64,000 nt of DNA from Phycisphaerales bacterium (GTDB taxonomy: Bacteria > Planctomycetota > Phycisphaerae > UBA1845), in NCBI GenBank assembly GCA_020852275.1, contig JADZBE010000020.1, positions 1 through 64,000 of the forward strand. Direction: 5' to 3'. Both the position numbers and the translations under genes were made by a program. The notes beneath the pieces are model-generated. The model saw only the letters and a program-made list of their open reading frames with translations. It searched no databases and was not told the DNA's origin. Shown one piece after another: positions 40,918-49,673 of the stretch. Positions within the stretch are counted from its first letter, which is position 1, and every line of letters starts with the position of its first letter.

Positions 40918-42290
40918 AGGAGCTGCTCCAAAAAATCGAGTCCGCCCGCCGCAGCGTGCAGGGTGGGCAGGTTGATGTCGAGTTGGATGCCCTCCTGGGC
41001 CAGCTCACCGACCAGACGGGTCGCGTGATGCGCGAGCACGAGGGGATGGCCGAGGAACTGCTGGGTCTCTACGAGCAGCTCGGCGCGGTGTTCGAGATCG
41101 CGCGCAAGCTTCCGCAGGTGCGCGACGAGAACGAAGTCGTCCAGCTTCTGCGCAACACCGTCGAGGAGAGCTTCTCCCGCCACCTCGTCGGCGTGGTCTG
41201 GCCCAAGGACGATGCGGAGTTCGATTTCCGCCTCGAATGGTGGCCCAAGTGCGATCCGCGGCAGTGCGAATGGCTGAACTCGCTGCTTCGGGACAGCGTG
41301 GCTGAGGCGTCGATCCTCGTGCGGGACGTGCCGAAGACGGAGTGTCTGGCGGGGCTGATCCAGGTCATGACGGCGCCGGTGGCGTGCGGATCGGACCTCG
41401 TGTGCATTCTCGTTATCGGGCGCAACGACGCGGCGCTGGAGCTGCGCGCCAGCGACATGAGCCTGCTGGAGATTCTGTGCACGTTCTCCGGCGACCTGAT
41501 CGCCAACATCCGCCTGCACCACCAGCTTCGGCAGATCTCGGTGGACCTCGTGCTTTCGCTGGTGTGCGCCATCGACCAGAAGGACCCATACACGTCCGGG
41601 CATTCCATGCGCGTGGGGCACTACGCCAAAAGCCTCGGGCAGGAGCTGGGGCAGAACGCCGAGGAGCTTCAGATGCTGGAGTGGTCGGCGCTCCTGCACG
41701 ACGTAGGCAAGATCGGGATCCGCGATGACGTGCTCAAAAAGGCCGGCAAGCTCACGGAGGAGGAGTTCAACCACATCAAGGAGCACCCCGTCCGCAGCTT
41801 CGAGGTGGTCAGCCGCGTGCCGCAGTTGCGCGCCGCGCTGGACGGCATCCGCCATCACCACGAGCGCTACGACGGGAAAGGCTATCCCGACGGCCTGAAG
41901 GGCGAGGGAATCCCGCTGCAAGCGCGCGTCATCCAGGTGGCGGACATCTTCGACGCGCTCACCAGCTCGCGGTCCTATCGCAAGGCCTTCGACTGGCAGA
42001 AGGCGCTGAGCATCATTGCGGAAGAGTCCGGAACGGTCGTGGATCCGCACTTGGGGGCGGTGTTTACGAAGATGATCCGCCGCAGGTTCGAGAACGACCC
42101 TCAGGCGTGGGAGGCGATGACGCGTTACGGGCAATCCAGCGGGGGAGGCGCGGCGGACGCGGAAACCGCGGGCGCGACGTCGACGGACGGCGGCGCATCA
42201 GACGCCGCCGCTTCAAGCGGCGCCGGGGCATCCACCGCCGCCGGCGCATCCGCGGCGACCGGCGCAGGCGGCGAACAGACCGGATCGTAA
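40914..42290 (+). CDS. GAF-HD-GYP domain protein (probable c-di-GMP phosphodiesterase)
   Basis: The protein has 458 residues. A helical N-terminus (about 1-60) and a GAF-like domain (about 60-205) precede an HD-GYP domain. The catalytic motif LLHDVGKIGI near 260 (HD metal ligands) and HHHERYDGKGYPDGLKGEGIP near 315-335 (GYP) are intact, as is the downstream SSRSYRKA. Family knowledge: HD-GYP enzymes hydrolyse cyclic di-GMP (or cGAMP) to linear products with a metal centre. The last 45 residues are low-complexity Ala/Gly. The GTG start overlaps the receiver gene. The position upstream of a probable c-di-GMP-binding secretion ATPase suggests it tunes local c-di-GMP (inference). Confidence 0.92.
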   Translation: MKELLQKIESARRSVQGGQVDVELDALLGQLTDQTGRVMREHEGMAEELLGLYEQLGAVFEIARKLPQVRDENEVVQLLRNTVEESFSRHLVGVVWPKDDAEFDFRLEWWPKCDPRQCEWLNSLLRDSVAEASILVRDVPKTECLAGLIQVMTAPVACGSDLVCILVIGRNDAALELRASDMSLLEILCTFSGDLIANIRLHHQLRQISVDLVLSLVCAIDQKDPYTSGHSMRVGHYAKSLGQELGQNAEELQMLEWSALLHDVGKIGIRDDVLKKAGKLTEEEFNHIKEHPVRSFEVVSRVPQLRAALDGIRHHHERYDGKGYPDGLKGEGIPLQARVIQVADIFDALTSSRSYRKAFDWQKALSIIAEESGTVVDPHLGAVFTKMIRRRFENDPQAWEAMTRYGQSSGGGAADAETAGATSTDGGASDAAASSGAGASTAAGASAATGAGGEQTGS

Positions 42291-42294
42291 TGCC

Positions 42295-43623
42295 ATGAAT
42301 CACGAATGGGTGCTGCTGTGGTTTCCGATCATCCTCGCGACCGGCGTGGGCGGGCGGCTGCTGGGTCGTCCGCGAGCGGCCGGGCTGGGCGTCCTCTGCG
42401 CGCTGTTCTGGGTGGTGCTGATTCAAGCTCGTCTGGGCACGTCGGTGTGGATGAGCGGGTGGTCGATCGCGTCGATCGTCTCCGGGGCGCTGGCGATTGC
42501 CGGCATGGCGCTGTGGGCGTCGGAGTCCGCGCCGTGGCCTTCAATGTCCCAGCCCGCGCTTAGCGGCAGGACCAGCGTGGTTTCCACGCAAGACGGTCGC
42601 GGCGGCGACGGGTTCTCGCGTTTCTCCCGTTGTCTGGAGCAGTTTGACGAGTGGCTTGAAGCCCGTCGCACGGACCCCGACCCCTGGCCGGAGTTCGGCG
42701 AGTTCATCCGCGGTATTCTCTACGACTGCTGCGCGACGTCGCACGTGCGGCTGTTCCGGGTGCTCAGCGAAGATGAGGAATTGGTCCCGGTCCGCGAGGC
42801 GCACCCGTTCACGGAGGAGGAGTGGCCTTCCGCGCGTGAGGGGATCGTCGGGCACGTCGTGACCACCGGGCGGTCGTATCTTGCGGGCGACGCTTCGCAG
42901 GGCGAACTGATTGAAGACCTGGCACGACGCACGCAGAAGGCGCCCGTCTGGTGCTTCGCGGTCACGCAAGGAGCGAGAAAGATCGGCGTGGTGACGGTCG
43001 GCGGGCTGGAGGGGCACGAGCGCTTTGATCGCAATCACTACCGCGCCGTCGAACTGCTGGTGGCGCATTTCTGGAACACGTTGAGCGAAGTCTGCCGCGG
43101 GCGGACGGCCGAGACGCGCGATCCCACATCGAACGCGCTGACGCGCAAGAGCTTCTTCAGCGAGGCCGAGCGGGCCCTGGCGGAGTCGTACAGACAGGGC
43201 GAGCCGTGCGCGCTGGCGGTGGTGGCGATGGAGTCGCTGCGCCACCTCAACGACACGGGGCGCTGGGACACGTTCGACGAAGTGGTGCGCGAGGTGAGCT
43301 GGACGCTGACGCAGCGGATGCGCGGGGACGATCTGCTGGGTCGGTTCGACGAGTCGCGCTTCTTGCTGCTGCTGCGGCGCGTGGATTCGTCGTTGGGATC
43401 GCTGATTCTGCAGCAGATCACCGCGAAGCTGGCGGCCCTGTGCGGGGACGAGCATCGCTGGGACACGGAGCTCGCGGTGCGCTGCGGCGTGGCCGGGACG
43501 GGCACGGGGCGGGCGGCGTTCGGGACGCTGCTCTCCCAGGCGCTCTCTCTGTGCCGCGAGGCGCGCGAAGGGGGCGTGGTGCTCGCCAGCGACCTTCAAC
43601 CCGACGAGGCGTGCAGCGTCTAA
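42295..43623 (+). CDS. Membrane GAF protein with a degenerate GGDEF domain
   Basis: The protein has 442 residues. Three hydrophobic helices at the N-terminus (about 5-20, 28-46, 52-75), a GAF-like domain (about 140-270) and a C-terminal domain with the GGDEF fold. The active-site half-turn reads DLLGRFDESRF where active enzymes have DxxARxGGDEF, so the signature is lost and the cyclase is almost certainly inactive. Such degenerate domains commonly bind c-di-GMP or GTP as sensors, or simply dimerise. It starts 4 bases after the HD-GYP gene and the STAS gene follows after 3 bases, so all are co-transcribed. Confidence 0.85.
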   Translation: MNHEWVLLWFPIILATGVGGRLLGRPRAAGLGVLCALFWVVLIQARLGTSVWMSGWSIASIVSGALAIAGMALWASESAPWPSMSQPALSGRTSVVSTQDGRGGDGFSRFSRCLEQFDEWLEARRTDPDPWPEFGEFIRGILYDCCATSHVRLFRVLSEDEELVPVREAHPFTEEEWPSAREGIVGHVVTTGRSYLAGDASQGELIEDLARRTQKAPVWCFAVTQGARKIGVVTVGGLEGHERFDRNHYRAVELLVAHFWNTLSEVCRGRTAETRDPTSNALTRKSFFSEAERALAESYRQGEPCALAVVAMESLRHLNDTGRWDTFDEVVREVSWTLTQRMRGDDLLGRFDESRFLLLLRRVDSSLGSLILQQITAKLAALCGDEHRWDTELAVRCGVAGTGTGRAAFGTLLSQALSLCREAREGGVVLASDLQPDEACSV

Positions 43624-43626
43624 GCC

Positions 43627-43962
43627 ATGAAGATCGAGCACCAGCAGGTTGGAAGCGTGGCCGTGATGACCGTCAAAGGCGCGCTTATCGAGGACGACGC
43701 GATGCGCTTCGCCGTGGACGTCAAGAAGCAGGCGCAGGGGGCCAACGCGCGGCTGGTCCTCGACCTGCACGAAGTTCCTTACGTGGACAGCACGGCGCTG
43801 GAGGGGCTGCTCGACGTGGCGGATGTGCTCGACCAGCGCAGCGCGCGACTGCGACTGGCGTCATTGCCGAGCACCGTGCGCGAGGTGCTGCAACTGACGG
43901 GCTTGTCGCAGCGCTTCGAGTTTTTCGAAAAGGTGGAGGACGCGGTGAGGAGCTTTCTGTGA
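43627..43962 (+). CDS. STAS-domain anti-sigma-factor antagonist
   Basis: This 111-residue STAS domain protein begins IEHQQVGSVAVMTVKGAL. The loop YVDSTALEGLL near residue 55 holds the Ser that is phosphorylated by anti-sigma kinases in SpoIIAA-type proteins. Family knowledge: the unphosphorylated form binds and inhibits an anti-sigma factor. No serine kinase of that family is in the window. It is the last gene before a repetitive spacer preceding gspE, so it could connect the sensory genes to the machine genes. Confidence 0.9.
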   Translation: MKIEHQQVGSVAVMTVKGALIEDDAMRFAVDVKKQAQGANARLVLDLHEVPYVDSTALEGLLDVADVLDQRSARLRLASLPSTVREVLQLTGLSQRFEFFEKVEDAVRSFL

Positions 43963-43965
43963 AGA

Positions 43966-44131
43966 GCTGCCGGCTGCTGGCTGCTGGCTGCCAGCTAATC
44001 GCTGTTAGCTATCAGCTATTAGCTATTAGCCAGAAGGACGACGCGAACACAGACGTGATGAGAATGGACTCAATCCCCGCCGCTGACACTGGCGAACAGC
44101 CAATAGCTAGCAGCTAGCAGCTAGCAGCTTC
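43966..44131. repeat. Degenerate AGCTATTAGC-type repeat array between the STAS and gspE genes
   Basis: Left part (43966-44035): units of GGCTGCTGGCTGCCAGC, then AGCTATCAGCTATTAGCTATTAGC. Right part (44095-44131): GCCAATAGCTAGCAGCTAGCAGC. The two parts are inverted relative to each other. It resembles the low-GC array at 12055. No ribosome site is visible before the gspE ATG at 44135. Confidence 0.75.
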
Positions 44132-44134
44132 CCC

Positions 44135-45901
44135 ATGATTGAACAGGCATTCAAACTCGGCGAACAGCTCATCTCCGAAGGGCTGATCACCTCCGAGCAG
44201 CTTGCCGCGGCGCTCGCCAAGCAGGCGTCGTCCGGCGGGCGGCTGGGCAGCACCCTCGTTTCCACCGGCGCGATTTCCAACAGCGCGCTGGTGGCCACCC
44301 TGTCCAAGCGACTCGGCGTGAAGGGATGCGTGCTGCGGCACGGGCTGATCGACCCGAAAGTGGCCAAGAGCGTCTCAAAGGAGGAGGCGCGGCGGCTTCG
44401 CGTTTTGCCGCTGTTCCGCGTGCGCGACGAGCTGACCGTGGCGATGGTCGAGCCGCAGTCTCTGCCGACGCAGGACCGTCTCCGCCAGCTCACCGGCTGC
44501 GACGTCCGTCCCATCCTCGTGCTCGAAGACAACCTCGAGGAGTTTCAGAACAAGTATCAGGCCGGCGAGGTCACGGTGGACACGTTCCTGGCGTCCATCG
44601 ACGAGAGCGAAGTGCTCATCACGGAGCACGAGGCGATCGACGAAGGTCCGGTCACGGATCTGGACCGGATGGTGGACGGCAGCCCGGTCGTCAACCTCGT
44701 GAACCTGGCGATCTTGACCGCGCTGCGCGACGGCGCCAGCGACATTCACATCGAGCCGGACCGCAACGCCACGCACATCCGCTACCGCATCGACGGCAAG
44801 CTCCGCGAGCTGCTCAATCCCCCCAAGGGGCTGCACGCCGCGCTGATCTCGCGCATCAAGGTCATCGGGCGCATGGACATCTCCGAAAAGCGCCTGCCGC
44901 AGGAAGGACGCGTGCACATCGTGGCGGAAGGGCGCGAGATCGACCTGCGCGTCTCCTCCATGCCCACGATCCTCGGCGAGAAGATCGTCATCCGCCTGCT
45001 GGACCGCAGCAACCTCAACTTCGAGCTGTCGGCGCTGGGCATGAGGGACGACGACCGGGCGGCGGTGGAGGCGATGATCCGCTGCCCCTACGGGCTGATG
45101 CTGGTGACCGGTCCGACGGGCAGCGGGAAGACGACGACGCTGTACTCGTGCCTGGACCTGCTGCGCGAGGAAGCCAACAACATCGTGACGATCGAGGACC
45201 CGGTGGAGTACCAGGTTCCGCTGATCAACCAGATTCAGACGAACGAGCAGGTGGGGCTGACGTTCGCGCGGGCGCTGCGGTCGATCCTGCGGCAGGACCC
45301 GGACATCATCATGGTCGGCGAGATGCGCGACCAGGAGACGGCGCGCGTCGCGGTGCAGTCGGCGCTGACGGGTCACCTCGTGCTCAGCACGCTGCACACG
45401 AACGACTGCCCGGGCGGGATCGCGCGGCTGTTCGACATGGGCATCGAGCCGTACCTGATCGCGTCGTCCGTGCTGGGTTTCATCGCCCAGCGCCTGGCGC
45501 GGAAGATCTGCCCGTCGTGCCGCACGTCGTATTACCCGCCGCCGACTCTGCTGGCGAGCGTGGGCTGGGAAAGCCGCACCAGCGAGCTGTTCCAGAAGGG
45601 CGAGGGCTGCCGCGAGTGCCACAACTCCGGGTTTAAGAGCCGCGTCGGCATCTACGAGGTGATGCTCATGGACCCGGAACTGCGGCGCCTGGTGCATGAG
45701 CGCGCCAACGAGGGGCAGATTCGAGAGTACCTCGCACAGGTCGGGTGGCGGTCGCTGCGGCAGAAAGCACTCGACGTTGTGGAGGACGGGCAGAGCACGC
45801 TGGAGGAAGTCCTGCGCGTGACGCGGTCGGAATCGGTGGAGGTGGGCGATCCGACGGGCGCCGGCGCTACCGAACCTGAGCCGGCGCTGGCGGGCGTTTG
45901 A
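44135..45901 (+). CDS. gspE: Type II secretion / type IV pilus assembly ATPase GspE (PilB-like), MshEN N-terminus
   Basis: The protein has 588 residues. Two MshEN-type motifs open the protein (KLGEQLISEGLITSEQLAAA near 6, GRLGSTLVSTGAISNSALVA near 35); MshEN domains bind c-di-GMP. The ATPase core shows Walker A GPTGSGKTTTLY near 326, an Asp box (LRQDPDIIMVGEMRD near 388) and a His box (LSTLHTNDCPGG). A tetracysteine zinc site (CPSCRTSYYPP, then CRECHNSG) sits near 455-495. Family knowledge: hexameric cytoplasmic motor that drives pseudopilin assembly by ATP hydrolysis. The first MshEN motif has Lys for the usual Arg, so c-di-GMP binding needs testing. It heads the machine genes. Confidence 0.95.
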   Translation: MIEQAFKLGEQLISEGLITSEQLAAALAKQASSGGRLGSTLVSTGAISNSALVATLSKRLGVKGCVLRHGLIDPKVAKSVSKEEARRLRVLPLFRVRDELTVAMVEPQSLPTQDRLRQLTGCDVRPILVLEDNLEEFQNKYQAGEVTVDTFLASIDESEVLITEHEAIDEGPVTDLDRMVDGSPVVNLVNLAILTALRDGASDIHIEPDRNATHIRYRIDGKLRELLNPPKGLHAALISRIKVIGRMDISEKRLPQEGRVHIVAEGREIDLRVSSMPTILGEKIVIRLLDRSNLNFELSALGMRDDDRAAVEAMIRCPYGLMLVTGPTGSGKTTTLYSCLDLLREEANNIVTIEDPVEYQVPLINQIQTNEQVGLTFARALRSILRQDPDIIMVGEMRDQETARVAVQSALTGHLVLSTLHTNDCPGGIARLFDMGIEPYLIASSVLGFIAQRLARKICPSCRTSYYPPPTLLASVGWESRTSELFQKGEGCRECHNSGFKSRVGIYEVMLMDPELRRLVHERANEGQIREYLAQVGWRSLRQKALDVVEDGQSTLEEVLRVTRSESVEVGDPTGAGATEPEPALAGV

Positions 45902-45915
45902 GGGAATAACGGGCC

Positions 45916-47124
45916 ATGAACCTGACGTACGATGCCATCGACTCGACGGGCGCCGCGGTGCGCGACGTGATCGACGCCGTAGACACGGGCGAGGCGATCG
46001 AAAAGCTCCGCCGCCGCGGGCTGTTCGTCAAAGCCATCAAGCAGGCGGATGAGAGCAAGGCGGTTGTCGGGAAGGCCTCATCCAATCTCGTGCTTCCGCT
46101 GAAAACGCTGGTGTTCTTCACGCGGCAGATGGCAATCCTGCTGAAGACGGGCAGCGCCGTCGTGCCCGCGCTTCAGGTCGTTCGCAAGCAGATGAAGAAG
46201 CCCGTCCACGCGGAGATGATTCGATCGCTGGTCACGGATCTGGAAGACGGACTGCAACTCGCGGACGCCATGCGCAAGTTCCCCCGGACGTTCGACCCGG
46301 CGTTCCGCGCGGTGGTCGCGGCCGGCGAGGCGAGCGCAACGTCGTCGATGATGATGGAGCGACTCGCGCTCATCCTCGTAAGACGCCGGGCGCTGCGGAA
46401 CAAGATACTTGGCGCGATGACGTACCCGACGCTGCTGCTGCTGATGTCGATCAGCACCGTGAGCGGGATGCTGACGTTCGTGGTTCCGCGCTTCGCGGGC
46501 ATGTTCAAGACCATCGGCGTCGAGATTCCGTGGAGCACGCAGTTTCTGCTCAACCTGTCGGACATGTTGACTCGATACTGGGGGCTGGCGCTGGGAGCGG
46601 TCGTGTCGGTGCTGACGGCGCTGGGGCTGCTGACCTGTTCCCCGCCGGGGAAGCGGTTTCTCGCGAACATCCAGACCGAGCTGCCGATGATCGGCCGGCT
46701 GACGTCGCGGTTGATACAAGGGCGCATCTACCGCACGCTGGGCACGCTGATTGAGTGCCGCGTCGGGATCCTCGACGCGCTGGCGCTGACGCGGGAAGTC
46801 ACTTCCAACCGGCGGTTTCGGCGCGTGTTCGATGAGATGGACGAGGCGCTGACGTCCGGCGATCGGATCAGCACGGTGCTGCTGAAGAACCGGTTTATCG
46901 AACCCTCGCTGGCGTATTCCATCCAGACGGGAGAGGAGAACGGTCAACTGGGTCCGTCGATATCGTATTGCGCGGACATCCTCGAGGAGGAGAACGCGGA
47001 GATGATCGCCGCGATGACCAAACTCATCGAGCCGATGATTCTGATTGTGATGGGCGCGGTGGTCGGCGGAGTTGCGATCTCGCTGTTCCTGCCGCTGTTC
47101 GACGTGACCTCCGCACTGAAATAG
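45916..47124 (+). CDS. gspF: Type II secretion / type IV pilus inner-membrane platform protein GspF (PilC-like)
   Basis: The 402-residue protein opens with LTYDAIDSTGAAVRD and GEAIEKLRRRGLFVKAIKQA, the GspF N-terminal region. It then has two T2SSF domains, each with helix pairs (ILLKTGSAVVPALQVV near 78; ILDALALTREV near 285) and three transmembrane helices (about 175-200, 225-250, 370-395). Family knowledge: the inner-membrane platform that couples the GspE motor to pseudopilin extraction. It starts 14 bases after gspE. The C-terminal LIEPMILIVMGAVVGGVAIS is a typical GspF ending. Confidence 0.95.
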   Translation: MNLTYDAIDSTGAAVRDVIDAVDTGEAIEKLRRRGLFVKAIKQADESKAVVGKASSNLVLPLKTLVFFTRQMAILLKTGSAVVPALQVVRKQMKKPVHAEMIRSLVTDLEDGLQLADAMRKFPRTFDPAFRAVVAAGEASATSSMMMERLALILVRRRALRNKILGAMTYPTLLLLMSISTVSGMLTFVVPRFAGMFKTIGVEIPWSTQFLLNLSDMLTRYWGLALGAVVSVLTALGLLTCSPPGKRFLANIQTELPMIGRLTSRLIQGRIYRTLGTLIECRVGILDALALTREVTSNRRFRRVFDEMDEALTSGDRISTVLLKNRFIEPSLAYSIQTGEENGQLGPSISYCADILEEENAEMIAAMTKLIEPMILIVMGAVVGGVAISLFLPLFDVTSALK

Positions 47125-47173
47125 ACCGGCGGCGCGCGTCCAGGCGGGCACGGTCGTGCAGAGAGAACATGGG

Positions 47174-48361
47174 ATGAGATTGGGCTTGAAGACGAGAAGA
47201 GGCGCCTCGCGCATCGGGCTGGACATCGGCGCGACCGCGGTGCGCGCCGTGCAGCTCGCCTTTGACGGGCGGCGATGGACGGTCCGGCACAAGGCCGAAG
47301 CGCCGCGCCGTCGCACGCGCGAAGCGGAACCGGCCTCGCTGAAGAAAGGCCAGGAGCCGTCGCACCCGGTCCCCCCGGGAGCCGCCTCGTCGCTGGGGGC
47401 GGAGATCGAGATGTGCCTTGCACAAGCGCCGTTTCGCGGCAAGCGGGCGGCGGTGGGGCTGTCCGCCCCGGACATCGAGCTGCTCACGCTGGACCTGCCG
47501 CCGCGCGGCGAACAGAGCCTGGCCGATTTCGAGCAGATCGTGCGCATCGAAGTGCAGCGACTGGCGACGCGCAACCAAAGCCCGCTGGAAATCGCCTGCT
47601 GGTCCCTGCCGAAGGGAACGGGTCGATCGCCCACGGCGATCGGCGTGGCCGCTCCCGGAGATCTGGTGCGCGAAATGGCAGACGTCTGCCACGCAGCCGG
47701 CGCGGATTGCGAGACGATCGACGCCTCGGCCTGCGCCTTGGTGCGCGCGGCGCTGGTGATGATCGGTCCGCGCGAGGGACAGCTCTGGGGCGTGCTCGAT
47801 CTCGGCGAGCGACAGACGAGGCTGGCCGTGTGTCTGGGCGATACGCCGGTGCTGGTGCGCTCGCTGGGCGACGGCGGGCGGGGTTGGACCCGGCGGCTGG
47901 CGGAGGAGTTGAAGATTTCAGAGGACGCGGCGGAAGTGCACAAGTGCGACGTGGGCATCGAGCCGTCCACGCGCGGCGTGCGCCGGACCGGCTCGGCCGA
48001 CCCGCAGCTTATCGCGCACCCCGACGGCGCAGCGCGCAAGGAACTCGGCGCGATCCTCTTTGGCGCGCTGCGCGGATCCCTCGGGCGGCTCGTGACGGAA
48101 ATCGAGCGGTCGTATTCGTATGTGCTCAGTTGCTACCCCGCGGCCAAACCACTGGACCTGCTGATGACGGGAGGCGGGGCGTCGATGCGCGGGCTGATGG
48201 GTTTTCTGGGGGAATCGCTGGGCATCGGCGTGCGCTCGTTAGGCGAGGGCGGGTCCGCGGAGGAGTGCCGCTTGAGCTTCGGGCACGCGTCAGGCGGCGC
48301 GGCGTCCTGCGACCGCTTTTCAACGGCCATCGGTCTGGCACTGGAGGGCTGCACACGATGA
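47174..48361 (+). CDS. pilM: PilM-like actin-fold protein of pilus/secretion assembly
   Basis: The 395-residue protein begins with an actin-like ATP-binding fold: SRIGLDIGATAVRAVQLAF near 12 (phosphate-1 loop) and LLMTGGGASMRGLMGFL near 320 (adenosine loop). Family knowledge: PilM binds the PilN N-terminus at the cytoplasmic face of the inner membrane. ATG 47174 is preferred to an in-frame ATG 6 codons upstream. Its stop overlaps the PilN start (ATGA), consistent with stoichiometric production. Confidence 0.9.
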   Translation: MRLGLKTRRGASRIGLDIGATAVRAVQLAFDGRRWTVRHKAEAPRRRTREAEPASLKKGQEPSHPVPPGAASSLGAEIEMCLAQAPFRGKRAAVGLSAPDIELLTLDLPPRGEQSLADFEQIVRIEVQRLATRNQSPLEIACWSLPKGTGRSPTAIGVAAPGDLVREMADVCHAAGADCETIDASACALVRAALVMIGPREGQLWGVLDLGERQTRLAVCLGDTPVLVRSLGDGGRGWTRRLAEELKISEDAAEVHKCDVGIEPSTRGVRRTGSADPQLIAHPDGAARKELGAILFGALRGSLGRLVTEIERSYSYVLSCYPAAKPLDLLMTGGGASMRGLMGFLGESLGIGVRSLGEGGSAEECRLSFGHASGGAASCDRFSTAIGLALEGCTR

Positions 48362-49005
48362 TCGGCGTGAACCTCCTGCCCTTGCCGCGGCGCCTGGCGC
48401 GACTTCGCCGGCGACGCACGCTCTGCTGGTGCGTCATTCTCGGCGCGGAGATCGCCATCGGGATCGCGCCCGTGATCGCCGCGACGATCCAAGCTTCGCG
48501 CCTTGACGGGCTTGTGGATCAGCAGGAGGCGCTGGCCTCCCGCATGACCGTGGCGCGCGCGGAACTGGCCGGGTTGATTCAGCAGAACAAGGGCGTGACG
48601 GAGGAGATCGACCGCGCCTCCGCGTTCCGCAACAAGCGGGCGTGGTCGGCCCTTTTGGCGCTGGTCGGACGCAAGCTTCCGGCCGACGTCTGGCTGGAGT
48701 CGGTCGCCACCGACCCGGCGATGCCTGCGGCGGGGGCGGCGCCCCGCGGCGGCAGCAAGCCCGCGCCGCAGCAGCCGGGAGTCGCGCCGCCCACCGGCGC
48801 CGCGACTGCGACCGAAGCCGTGGTGATCGACTCGCCGCGGAAACTCGTGCTGAAAGGGCAATCCCAATCCTACGAGTCGCTTCAGAGTTACGCCGTCGCG
48901 CTGCAGGAGGCGGGTGCGTTTCAGCGCGTCACGCTCGGTCGATCCGTGAAGGGATCGGGTCCGCAGGGGGACGCGTATCGCTTCGAGATTTCCTGCGAGT
49001 GGTGA
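48358..49005 (+). CDS. pilN: PilN-like inner-membrane assembly protein
   Basis: The 215-residue protein begins MIGVNLLPLPRR. The INLLP motif is the PilM-binding peptide of PilN proteins. One transmembrane helix follows (about 20-45), then a coiled coil (about 45-85) and a periplasmic domain after a Pro/Ala/Gly-rich segment (WLESVATDP then KLVLKGQSQSYESLQSYAVA). Family knowledge: it links cytoplasmic PilM to the periplasmic PilO/PilP ring. It is coupled to PilM by a 4-base overlap and to the PilO-like gene by 7 bases. Confidence 0.9.
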   Translation: MIGVNLLPLPRRLARLRRRRTLCWCVILGAEIAIGIAPVIAATIQASRLDGLVDQQEALASRMTVARAELAGLIQQNKGVTEEIDRASAFRNKRAWSALLALVGRKLPADVWLESVATDPAMPAAGAAPRGGSKPAPQQPGVAPPTGAATATEAVVIDSPRKLVLKGQSQSYESLQSYAVALQEAGAFQRVTLGRSVKGSGPQGDAYRFEISCEW

Positions 49006-49012
49006 ATCCGTC

Positions 49013-49585
49013 GTGGTGACCAACAAAGCCATCCTGTGGATTGACCTGTCGGGCATCGCGATCGTGCTGGCGATCGGCTTTGCGCTGTTCAGCTACGCCT
49101 CGCAGCCCTTCCGCCAGGGCGAGCGCATGCAGGAGCTGCAGGAGGCCATCGCGACGATGGAGAAGGACGCCGCGGCCATGGACGCGCGCATCGAGCAGGA
49201 GCGCGCGCGGCTCACCGGGCAGAAGGCGGAGCTGACCACCGCGGGCAAGCTGCCGGAGATCGCGCCCGTGGCGGCGTATCAGGCGCGGCTGGCTGAGCTG
49301 GCGGCGGGCAGCGGCGTGCGCATCACCAGCTTCGCGCCCATCGCGGACCAGGAGTATCCCGGGCTGATGGAGAAACGCTTCACGTTCGACGCGCGCGGAG
49401 AGACCGCCAACGTGCTGCGGTTCCTGCGCTCGGTGGAGCTGGACCCGAGCTGGGCGGACATCGGCTACTTGACGCTGGCTCGTGCGACCACGCCCGGCGA
49501 CACGGGGCGCGAGCGCAGCCTCGGGTTCGTCATCAGTCTGTTCTCGTCGCCGAAGCAGGAAACCCAGAAGCCGGAAGGCACTTGA
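49013..49585 (+). CDS. PilO-like inner-membrane assembly protein
   Basis: This 190-residue single-pass protein has a helix near 10-28, a coiled coil (about 38-75) and a small ferredoxin-like periplasmic domain (YQARLAELAAGSGVRITSFA then FLRSVELDPSWADIGYLTLA). This is the PilO/GspM layout, and its place after PilN supports PilO. The identity is by layout and position more than by motif. The start is GTG 49013 (GTG 49016 is equally plausible). Confidence 0.75.
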   Translation: MVTNKAILWIDLSGIAIVLAIGFALFSYASQPFRQGERMQELQEAIATMEKDAAAMDARIEQERARLTGQKAELTTAGKLPEIAPVAAYQARLAELAAGSGVRITSFAPIADQEYPGLMEKRFTFDARGETANVLRFLRSVELDPSWADIGYLTLARATTPGDTGRERSLGFVISLFSSPKQETQKPEGT

Positions 49586-49673
49586 TGGAGCGTGCGGCGG
49601 GAAATCACGGTCGAGGTCAATAGAGAGTGGCGCGGGATCGCAGTCGAGACCCGCGCAGAACGGCGATACGTCC

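Noticed and set aside
47156-47173. Alternative start of PilM at 47156
   Set aside because: The extra six residues are not family-like; ATG 47174 has a better-placed purine-rich site and starts the conserved actin-fold region.
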